A stretch of DNA of 24,779 nt. Source: JBHJOF01 sp050330055. Lineage in GTDB: Bacteria > Pseudomonadota > Alphaproteobacteria > Kiloniellales > JAKSDN01. Both the position numbers and the translations under genes were made by a program. How positions within the stretch are numbered: the first letter of the stretch is position 1; each line of letters opens with the position of its first letter. Where the stretch lies: the NCBI GenBank assembly GCA_050330055.1, contig JBHJOF010000201.1, positions 1 to 24,779 on the forward strand, in the 5' to 3' direction. The notes beneath the pieces are model-generated. The model saw only the letters and a program-made list of their open reading frames with translations, searched no databases and had not been told where the DNA came from. Below, in pieces: positions 16,377-21,600 of this stretch.

Positions 16377-16493
16377 TCAGGTCAAGAGGATGCTGCTCGC
16401 CACGGCAGCCAACAACAGGCCGATCATCACGTATTCGATAATGGTACCGGATTCGTCACGCGCGAAGGCGACGAGCTTGTCGCGGATCTCCAT
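16377..16493 (-). CDS. Orphan Flp/Fap-type pilin component, 38 residues
   Basis: This minus-strand ORF begins with ATG at 16493-16491 and stops with TGA at 16379-16377. The product reads MEIRDKLVAFARDESG, then TIIEYVMIGLLLAAVASS, then ILLT. It matches the Flp/Fap pilin plan: a short basic leader, a DESG segment before the processing site, an EY pair and a single hydrophobic helix. In classical Flp pilins a TadV-type peptidase cuts after the Gly and the Glu is usually at +5; here it is at +4. GAGAG precedes the start. No tad/cpa assembly genes are in the window, so partners must lie elsewhere. The length is short (typical 50-65) because the C-terminal part is nearly absent. Confidence 0.75.
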   Translation of the reverse strand: MEIRDKLVAFARDESGTIIEYVMIGLLLAAVASSILLT

Positions 16494-16540
16494 CTCTCAC
16501 AGCGCCTTTCCCACAGGTCTATAGTCTTTTGCGTAAACGG

Positions 16541-16546
16541 ATTATA
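16541..16546 (-). promoter_or_regulatory. Candidate -10 box of the Flp-like pilin gene
   Basis: Read on the minus strand, 16546-16541 is TATAAT, a perfect -10 hexamer 47 bases upstream of the pilin ATG. The corresponding -35 region (around 16563-16569) reads GAACTT or CGAACT and is poor. A weak -35 would fit an activator-dependent promoter. Confidence 0.5.
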
Positions 16547-16576
16547 GGATGTGCCCGGGAAAAGTTCGCGATAATT

Positions 16577-16615
16577 TTTATATTTGATTAACCACGTCCA
16601 TAAACCTTACTTAAC
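16577..16615 (-). promoter_or_regulatory. Two near-consensus CtrA boxes
   Basis: Two sites fit the CtrA consensus TTAA-N7-TTAAC with one mismatch each, written on the + strand: TTTA-N7-TTAAC at about 16577-16592 and ATAA-N7-TTAAC at 16600-16615. Their TTAAC halves are 23 bases apart. They lie upstream of the minus-strand pilin gene and before the + strand pseudouridine synthase gene. In Caulobacter the pilin gene pilA is a known CtrA target, so control of the pilin is the better guess. Coordinates of the left box could be off by one base. Confidence 0.45.
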
Positions 16616-16661
16616 AATACTTGTAGCGTCCAAGTGTTCCATTGCCGAGGGAGGGGAGCGG

Positions 16662-17663
16662 CTGTCTCAGGTTCGCAATCTGACGGTGGCGGCGGAGGAT
16701 ACCGAGCTGCGGCTCGACCGCTGGTTCCGCAAGCACTTCCCGGGGCTCGGTCACGGCCGACTGGAGAAGCTGCTGCGCACCGGGCAGATCCGCGTCGACG
16801 GCAAGCGCGTCAAGGCGGGCCTGCGTCTGCAGGGCGGCCAGGTGGTGCGCGTGCCGCCGCTTGGCGGTTCGGAGGCGGGCGCGCCGGCGGCCAGGCCAGC
16901 TCGCGCCGTGGCGGTGCCGAGCGAAGATGCGCTGCGCCGGCTGCGCGACTCGGTGCTCTATCTCGACGACTGGGTGATCGCGATCGACAAGCCGGCCGGC
17001 CTGGCGGTGCAGGGCGGCAGCGGCCAGAAGACGCATCTCGACGCCATGCTGGACGGCCTGCGCTTCGAGGCGGCGGAGCGGCCGCGCCTGGTACATCGCC
17101 TGGATAAGGACACCAGCGGCGTGCTGCTGTTGGCGCGCAACCGGCAGACCGCCCGAGCGCTGACTGCGGCCTTCAAGGGCCAGGCGGTCCGCAAGACCTA
17201 CTGGGCCGCCGTCGCCGGCGTGCCGCAGCCGCCGCGTGGCCGCATCGATCTGCCGCTCGGCAAGCAGGCGCGGGGCGCGGGCGAGCGCACTGCAGCGGAG
17301 GCGGCAGAAGGCCAGCCGGCAGTCACGCTCTACGCCGTCGCGGCGCGCGCCGGCCGGACGGCAGCCTGGCTGGTGCTCCGCCCCCTGACTGGCCGCACGC
17401 ACCAGCTCCGGGTGCATTGCGCGGCAATCGGACATCCGATCCTGGGTGACGGCAAGTACGGCGGCAAGGTGGCCTTCCCCGGCACTCTGCCAGGCCTGCG
17501 CCAACTGCAGCTGCACGCCCGGGAGATTGCCCTGCCGCATCCGGCCGACGGCACGACGCTGCGCGTCACCGCGCCCCTGCCGGCCCACATGGAGCAGACC
17601 TGGCAGGCGCTCCGTTTCGACAGGGCAGCAGGCGAACTGGTCGGGGACAGCCTCGAAGACTAG
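16662..17663 (+). CDS. RluC/RluD-family 23S rRNA pseudouridine synthase (probable CTG start)
   Basis: This protein converts specific uridines in large-subunit rRNA to pseudouridine. An S4-like RNA-binding domain (LRLDRWFRKHFPGLGHGRLE to about residue 65) precedes the catalytic domain, whose signature HRLDKDTSG holds the catalytic Asp148. GRTHQLRVHCAAIGHPILGD follows. The start appears to be CTG 16662: it gives [M]SQVRNLTVAAED, the usual N-terminus, and a strong GGGAGG (16649-16654) lies 7 bases upstream. No ATG or GTG fits; a TTG at 16584 would add 26 atypical residues. The result is 333 residues. The stop TAG is also the first three bases of a palindromic repeat, and the last 28 coding-region bases are nearly repeated at 19223-19250. 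Confidence 0.9.
   Translation: MSQVRNLTVAAEDTELRLDRWFRKHFPGLGHGRLEKLLRTGQIRVDGKRVKAGLRLQGGQVVRVPPLGGSEAGAPAARPARAVAVPSEDALRRLRDSVLYLDDWVIAIDKPAGLAVQGGSGQKTHLDAMLDGLRFEAAERPRLVHRLDKDTSGVLLLARNRQTARALTAAFKGQAVRKTYWAAVAGVPQPPRGRIDLPLGKQARGAGERTAAEAAEGQPAVTLYAVAARAGRTAAWLVLRPLTGRTHQLRVHCAAIGHPILGDGKYGGKVAFPGTLPGLRQLQLHAREIALPHPADGTTLRVTAPLPAHMEQTWQALRFDRAAGELVGDSLED
17631..17658 (+). repeat. Direct repeat copy 1, within the pseudouridine synthase 3' end
   Basis: This 28-base segment near the 3' end of the pseudouridine synthase gene encodes GELVGDSLE. It matches 19223-19250 at 26 of 28 positions, including the perfectly shared first 18 bases GGCGAACTGGTCGGGGAC. The partner copy lies 1592 bases downstream, after the O-antigen ligase-like gene. 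Confidence 0.9.
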
Positions 17664-17766
17664 AGCATGATCCGATCCGATCGAATCGGATCATGCTCTA
17701 TAACTTCTTGATTGGTCGCATTTTCGGACGGCGAACCGGCCTCCACTTCGCCTGAAAATGCTCTAG
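17661..17766 (+). repeat. Two-stem palindromic intergenic element
   Basis: A 106-base element opens with TAGAGCAT and closes with ATGCTCTAG. The first stem is a perfect 15-base inverted repeat (17662-17676 with 17685-17699) around an 8-base loop. The second is GCATTTTC (17718-17725) with GAAAATGC (17754-17761), enclosing a GCGAA/TTCGC stem. From memory, this layout closely resembles palindromic repeats that are scattered in many copies through Rhizobiales and Rhodospirillales genomes. It could also act as a bidirectional transcription stop after the pseudouridine synthase gene. Confidence 0.8.
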
Positions 17767-17924
17767 CTGCGACGCCGAGCGTTGCGTTTCATGCCTGCTG
17801 CGACAGCAAGGGCACGAGCGAAATCCTGGGTTGTCATACCGCCGCACCTGCTTTACGTCGCGTCCCGTTAGCTTTTGAGGGATTGAATGGAAAAACCTTC
17901 GGCGAACAACAGCGGAATTCGCGA

Positions 17925-17952
17925 TTGCCATCCGAAGGGTGCCCGCTATACT
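17925..17952 (+). promoter_or_regulatory. Sigma-70-type promoter of the O-antigen ligase-like gene
   Basis: TTGCCA (17925-17930) and TATACT (17947-17952) are separated by 16 bases. Transcription would begin near 17959. This is about 20 bases before the GTG at 17980 and downstream of the earlier in-frame ATG at 17887, which supports the GTG as the true start. Confidence 0.6.
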
Positions 17953-17979
17953 CGCGTACCTTTACTGGAAGATCACACT

Positions 17980-19200
17980 GTGAGATTAAATAATAGAATG
18001 TATTTCTGTGTATTTATAAGTCTTCTAGCTGCTATGCCATTGTTGGCGGTCGAATCACCGCGCTTGCTGGCATTTGTTCCGGGCGTATTGGCAGCCTGTG
18101 CGCTCCTGGCTCAATATTTTCTTTGGAAGCAAAAACCTGCAATTCCTTTGCCGTTTCTGACCATCATTATTTCAGGAATTGCCTTGTGTGGCGTCAGCAT
18201 CGCCTGGGCGATCGCGCCAGAGGAAGGGCTGCAGCGGATCGTCAGGTTGCTCGGCCTCAGTGTCGCAGGCTGCGCCCTTCTTGCCCTCGCCTATACGGCG
18301 CGCAGGGAGCAGATCGCCGCCTGTTACTGGCTGTTCCCGCTCGGCCTCGGCTTGGCGGCTGCCTTGGCGGCGGTGGAGCTCCTGTTCCATGCTCCGCTTT
18401 ATAGGTTGGCGGGCGGAACGGGCGCAGACGGCAAGGTCTACCTGGGTATCTTCAATCGAGGCGTGGTGGCCATCACGCTGTGCTTCTTTCCGGTGTTTCC
18501 CCTGCTGGTCACAGTAGGCGAGCGGAGCGCGCTCACGGTGAGCGTGGTGGCGTTGGTGGCCTGCATGCTGCTTCTGACCGAGAGCCAATCGGCGCAACTG
18601 GCAATGCTGGTTGGCCTGCTTACCTACTTTCTCTTTCCCTACCGCAGCAAGACCGCGTGGTTCGCTCTGGCCGGGGCCACTGTCCTGCTCATTCTGGGTG
18701 CTCCGTTTCTTGCGGCCTGGGCCTTCGAGCCATTCGCCGAATCCCTCGACGCCTTGCCGTTTCTCGGCGCTGGTGGCGGTTTTGCCGGTGCACGGATGGA
18801 GATCTGGGACTATGTCGCCCGCTATGCCCTCAGGAGCCCCTTCCTCGGCTACGGGCTGGAAGCTGCGCGCGCCATCGACGACTTCGATTCGGACGAGCTG
18901 TTCCGATCCGGCCATTCAACGCTGCATCCCCACAATTTCGCGCTCCAGCTCTGGCTGGAGTTCGGCCTGCTGGGCGCCGTCGCGGGGGCCGCGTTCTGCA
19001 GCTATCTGCTCTACCTGATGTTCACCAAGCTGACGCCGGGACAGCGTCGCGCCGCCTTGCCCGCTTTCATGGCCAGCCTGTCCCTGGCCGCGACCGGATA
19101 CGGCATGTGGCAGAGCTGGTGGTTGGGCTTGCTGTTCCTCGTCGCGGCTTTCGTCGTGCTGACGACCAAGCTCATGGAGGAGGCGCCCCAAGCGCGATGA
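17980..19200 (+). CDS. O-antigen ligase/polymerase-like membrane protein
   Basis: This 406-residue protein is an integral membrane protein with about ten to twelve hydrophobic segments. It resembles the O-antigen ligase (WaaL) and Wzy polymerase superfamily, which handles lipid-linked glycans at the periplasmic face. The characteristic large loop near the C-terminus has GARMEIWDYVARYALRSPFL (conserved Arg272 with W), GYGLE, then HPHNFALQLWLEFGLLG (HPHN at 316-319). GTG 17980 with GGAAG 8 bases upstream is chosen because the promoter lies just ahead; the frame is open back to ATG 17887. The first 200 bases are clearly more AT-rich than the surroundings. No other glycan genes are adjacent. Ligase versus polymerase cannot be decided. 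Confidence 0.8.
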   Translation: MRLNNRMYFCVFISLLAAMPLLAVESPRLLAFVPGVLAACALLAQYFLWKQKPAIPLPFLTIIISGIALCGVSIAWAIAPEEGLQRIVRLLGLSVAGCALLALAYTARREQIAACYWLFPLGLGLAAALAAVELLFHAPLYRLAGGTGADGKVYLGIFNRGVVAITLCFFPVFPLLVTVGERSALTVSVVALVACMLLLTESQSAQLAMLVGLLTYFLFPYRSKTAWFALAGATVLLILGAPFLAAWAFEPFAESLDALPFLGAGGGFAGARMEIWDYVARYALRSPFLGYGLEAARAIDDFDSDELFRSGHSTLHPHNFALQLWLEFGLLGAVAGAAFCSYLLYLMFTKLTPGQRRAALPAFMASLSLAATGYGMWQSWWLGLLFLVAAFVVLTTKLMEEAPQAR

Positions 19201-19222
19201 CGGCTTACCGCGGCACGCGGCC

Positions 19223-19250
19223 GGCGAACTGGTCGGGGACGGCCTCGAGG
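19223..19250 (+). repeat. Direct repeat copy 2, remnant of the pseudouridine synthase 3' end
   Basis: This segment matches 17631-17658 at 26 of 28 bases. Read in the same frame it encodes GELVGDGLE against GELVGDSLE, and the similarity extends upstream at protein level (RHAAG against DRAAG) with mainly third-position changes. It lies 22 bases after the O-antigen ligase-like gene and 1 base before the end of the minus-strand PAS gene. Confidence 0.9.
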
Positions 19251-19251
19251 T

Positions 19252-19851
19252 TTACTCCAGGTTCAGGCAGAGGGCGTGCATTGGTTCGGTGTTCAGGGCG
19301 CATACCAGGAGCATGTCGACCTTGGCGCCGTCGGCGGCGAGCGGCAGGGCGAGCACGGCGAAAGTCGCCTTGATCTTGTCGCGCGCGGCGTCCACCTCGA
19401 AGTAACCCGGCGCGGCGCTCTTGACGACCTCGCTGTACTGCTTGCGCAGGATGTTGGCCAGGGCCAACGGCTTGATCTCGTCGGTCGTCCGACCGGTCAT
19501 GTCGCGGCGCCTGTGGCTGGCGATCAGGCTGCCGTCGAGCCGGTAGCGGAACACCAGCGGGTTGCGCAGGACCTCGATCAGGCAGAGGCGGCCCAGGGCC
19601 CAGGAGAAGTCGAGCGGATCGATATCCGCGCGGCCCGGCAAGCGTTCGCCGTCTCGCTTGTCCTGCCAGTAGACAAGGAGGTCGGCCAGGATGCCCTCCG
19701 GCAGGAGAGATAGGTCAAGCCGCTTGGCCCTGAGCGTCAGACCGTCGCGCGCTTGCGGCCGCTTAAGGCTCACGACCCTTGGTGCCTCGTCGTGGGCGGC
19801 CGCATCGCAGCCATCGCTCGGGCCGAGCGTGCTGCCGTTTGAGAGGCGCAT
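19252..19851 (-). CDS. PAS_5-like domain protein
   Basis: This 199-residue cytoplasmic protein has the plan of PAS_5 (DUF1488-independent, PF07310-like) proteins common in Rhodospirillales. The conserved block LLVYWQDKRDGERLPGRADI (from about residue 59) is followed by DPLDFSWALGRLCLIEV, FRYRLDGSLIASHRRRDMTG and a terminal beta region. The first 50 residues are variable and charged. No output domain is present, so it may be a sensor or adaptor; its ligand is unknown. GGGAAGG lies 8 bases upstream of the ATG. A small membrane-protein gene precedes it by 93 bases on the same strand. It converges with the O-antigen ligase-like gene. Confidence 0.75.
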   Translation of the reverse strand: MRLSNGSTLGPSDGCDAAAHDEAPRVVSLKRPQARDGLTLRAKRLDLSLLPEGILADLLVYWQDKRDGERLPGRADIDPLDFSWALGRLCLIEVLRNPLVFRYRLDGSLIASHRRRDMTGRTTDEIKPLALANILRKQYSEVVKSAAPGYFEVDAARDKIKATFAVLALPLAADGAKVDMLLVCALNTEPMHALCLNLE

Positions 19852-19944
19852 GGCGGATACCTTCCCTTGCCGAACGTCCTGTTTCGCAGAGCCATGGTCG
19901 GGGGGCGCCGCAGCCGAACCGCTGGGCGCGCCGTGGCACGGGGT

Positions 19945-20085
19945 CTAGCTGCCCTTGCGGCCCGTCTGGGCGCTTGGCCCGCTGGTGTGGCTACGGACCC
20001 GGGCCCGTGCCGAGCGCTTGGCATAGAGCGCCAGGCAGAGCAGCGCGGCCCCGCAAAGCCACATCGAGACTACGGTCGTCACCAT
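19945..20085 (-). CDS. Small single-pass membrane protein, 46 residues
   Basis: This minus-strand ORF starts with ATG at 20085-20083 and ends with TAG at 19947-19945. The product begins MVTTVVSMWLCGAALLCLAL and continues with a strongly basic tail (YAKRSARARVRSHTSG and then PSAQTGRKGS). The hydrophobic stretch (residues 4-21) followed by many Arg and Lys predicts an N-out, C-in single helix. GGAG lies 6 bases upstream of the ATG (followed by CACATC). It sits upstream of the PAS gene on the same strand, possibly cotranscribed. No family is recognised. Confidence 0.6.
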   Translation of the reverse strand: MVTTVVSMWLCGAALLCLALYAKRSARARVRSHTSGPSAQTGRKGS

Positions 20086-20130
20086 GATGTGCTCCAGTGT
20101 CAGACGTTCGTTCGCAGACAAATCGCATCA

Positions 20131-20161
20131 TATATATGGCAAAATCTACAAGAAACGTCAA
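20131..20161 (-). promoter_or_regulatory. Candidate promoter for the small membrane protein and PAS genes
   Basis: On the minus strand, TTGACG (20161-20156) and TATATA (20136-20131) are spaced by 19 bases; a 17-base spacing gives CATATA instead. Transcription would start about 40 bases upstream of the small membrane-protein ATG. The -35 match is good; the spacing is slightly long. Confidence 0.45.
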
Positions 20162-20226
20162 GAAGAAAGCATGTAAATATTGTCGTTCATTTAAATAAAA
20201 CCTATGAAAAATTTTATATTAATTGT

Positions 20227-20238
20227 AGATAATTATCT
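20227..20238. promoter_or_regulatory. 12-base perfect palindrome AGATAATTATCT
   Basis: A perfect 12-base palindrome lies within the AT-rich divergent region, about 65 bases upstream of the minus-strand -35 box. It could be an operator for a dimeric regulator, but AT-rich DNA makes short palindromes common. Confidence 0.25.
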
Positions 20239-20368
20239 CCGATTTCTGTCATTTTTCCAGCTTCCTGGCGTCACCGACTGATCTTTCGTCATATGGCGGC
20301 GGGCGAGGGTGCCGCGGGGCGGACGGACGCCGCCTTGACAAGCGGTCCGGCGCGACGATTTCTATGCT

Positions 20369-20797
20369 ATGTGCAGTGCCCTGTTTGCGCGCCGTTTCGG
20401 CGCCTTGGCGGCCGGATTGTTTCTGGCCTGGGGCTTGGCCTTGGCGGCACCGGGTCCGGCCGGCGCAGGCAGCGACCGCGACTACTTTCAGCGCCTCGAG
20501 CGGGAACAGCAGCGACGCGCGGCCGAGGAGCGGTACTTCGACGACATGCGCGAGGGCTGGCACCAACGAGCGCGGGAGCGGGCGCTCATGCGTCAGGAGC
20601 GGGTGCCGGCGATAAAGCGGGCCGAGCCGCCGACGGATCGGCTGAGCTCCAAGCTGCACCAGCGGACGGAACCGCTCGGACATATCTCGCCTCGCGTCGA
20701 GAATTCGGCCGACGTGCAGCGCCGTGCCTTCGCGCCGTCGGAGCAGCGGCTGGTCCCCAGGTCGTTGCAGGAGTTCCAGCGCTCGCGGTCGCGCTAG
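20369..20797 (+). CDS. Exported charged protein of unknown function
   Basis: This 142-residue protein has an apparent signal peptide: RR at residues 8-9, a hydrophobic core (LAAGLFLAWGLALAA) and a likely cut after PAGA near residue 33. The mature part is highly charged, with a probable helical or coiled segment from SDRDYFQRLEREQQRRAAEE to about residue 80, then a Pro- and Arg-rich tail. It has no Cys after the signal peptide. No family is recognised. TTGACA at 20335-20340 is a perfect -35 hexamer, but the best -10 (TATGCT, 20363-20368) is 22 bases away, so the start site and promoter are uncertain. No strong ribosome-binding site is seen. Confidence 0.55.
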   Translation: MCSALFARRFGALAAGLFLAWGLALAAPGPAGAGSDRDYFQRLEREQQRRAAEERYFDDMREGWHQRARERALMRQERVPAIKRAEPPTDRLSSKLHQRTEPLGHISPRVENSADVQRRAFAPSEQRLVPRSLQEFQRSRSR

Positions 20798-20833
20798 GCT
20801 TGTGCCGCAGCGGCGGGACTCCCAATCTCGTGG

Positions 20834-20855
20834 CCGGCCGCTAGACTGCGGCCGG
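20834..20855 (+). other. GC-rich hairpin before the HAD phosphatase gene
   Basis: CCGGCCGC (20834-20841) and GCGGCCGG (20848-20855) form a perfect 8-base stem with the 6-base loop TAGACT. No T run follows. It may mark the end of the preceding transcript or lie in the leader of the next operon. Confidence 0.4.
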
Positions 20856-20883
20856 GACGGACACCTGCCATAGCAGCGACGCG

Positions 20884-21600
20884 ATGAGCATGCCTCAACC
20901 CTTTCCCTGGAAGCTCGTGGTATTCGACTGCGACGGCACGCTGGTCGACAGCCAGCGCGGCATCGTCGAGACCATGGCGGCCGCGTTCGAGGCCGTCGGG
21001 CACGAGGCGCCGACGGCCGCGGCGGTGCGCCGGGTCGTCGGCCTGAGCCTGGAGACCGCGGCCACCCGCCTCTTGCTGGACGGCGGCGCGGATCGGCGGG
21101 CCCTGGCCGAGGACGACGTGGTGGAGCGGCTCGCCGCCTTCTACCGTGATCACTTCCACCGGCTGCACGCAGCGCCCCGCCCTCAGGAGCCGCTGTTTCC
21201 CGGCGTGCGCGAGGCGCTGGCCGCTTTGCTGGAGCTGCAGGTCCTGCTCGGCATCGCCACCGGCAAGGGGCGGCGTGGCCTGACGGCGGTCCTGGATCGG
21301 CACGACATTCTGCAGCACTTCGCCACCCTGCAGACCGCCGACGGCAACCCGGGCAAGCCGAACCCGGAGATGCTGCTGCGCGCCATGGCCGAGGTCGGCG
21401 CGGAGCCGGAGGAGACCGTTCTGGTTGGCGATACCTCCTACGACATGGAGATGGCCACCAATGCCGGCGTGCTGGCGCTCGGCGTGTCCTGGGGCTATCA
21501 CGCGCCGGAAGAGCTGCACGCCGCGGGCGCGGCGCGCGTGATCGACCACTTCAACGACCTGGTGCCAACGCTCGGCGTAATCGAGAGGATCGTGACATGA
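20884..21600 (+). CDS. HAD-superfamily phosphatase, phosphoglycolate phosphatase-like
   Basis: This 238-residue protein is a subclass IA HAD hydrolase. Motif I is FDCDGTLVDS with the nucleophile D15 and acid/base D17; motif II is GIATGKG (T126); the motif III Lys is K158 in GKPNPEM; motif IV is VGDTSYDMEMA (D183, D187). A helical cap lies between about residues 25 and 90. All key residues are intact. The substrate is unknown; Gph-like or pyrophosphatase-like activity is plausible. ATG 20884 is chosen, with ATG 20890 possible. In alphaproteobacteria a HAD gene commonly precedes the ATP12 gene. It is coupled to the next gene by an ATGA overlap. Confidence 0.9.
   Translation: MSMPQPFPWKLVVFDCDGTLVDSQRGIVETMAAAFEAVGHEAPTAAAVRRVVGLSLETAATRLLLDGGADRRALAEDDVVERLAAFYRDHFHRLHAAPRPQEPLFPGVREALAALLELQVLLGIATGKGRRGLTAVLDRHDILQHFATLQTADGNPGKPNPEMLLRAMAEVGAEPEETVLVGDTSYDMEMATNAGVLALGVSWGYHAPEELHAAGAARVIDHFNDLVPTLGVIERIVT

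Larger units (their letters stand above)
20086..20368. other. AT-rich intergenic region
   Basis: This 283-base gap separates divergent transcription of the small membrane protein (minus) and the exported charged protein (plus). Bases about 20120-20250 are markedly AT-rich against a GC-rich background. It holds a candidate minus-strand promoter, a 12-base palindrome and a consensus TTGACA (20335-20340). No gene was seen on either strand. Confidence 0.6.

Noticed and set aside
16584..16661. TTG 16584 as start of the pseudouridine synthase
   Set aside because: It has no ribosome-binding site and adds 26 residues unlike the family; the strong GGGAGG points to CTG 16662.
17887..17979. ATG 17887 as start of the O-antigen ligase-like gene
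   Set aside because: No ribosome-binding site, a charged N-terminus not typical of the family, and a good promoter downstream of it; GTG 17980 fits better.
17631..19250. A complete integrative element with its own integrase between the direct repeats
   Set aside because: The interval holds only a palindromic repeat and the ligase-like gene; no integrase, excisionase or transposase is present.
20335..20368. TTGACA with TATGCT as promoter of the exported charged protein
   Set aside because: The 22-base spacing is too long for sigma-70, and the start would fall after the chosen ATG; kept only as a note.
20293..20844. 183-codon plus-strand frame overlapping the exported charged protein
   Set aside because: Arg/Gly/Ala-rich low-complexity product; the overlapping frame at 20369 has a signal peptide and a more natural composition.
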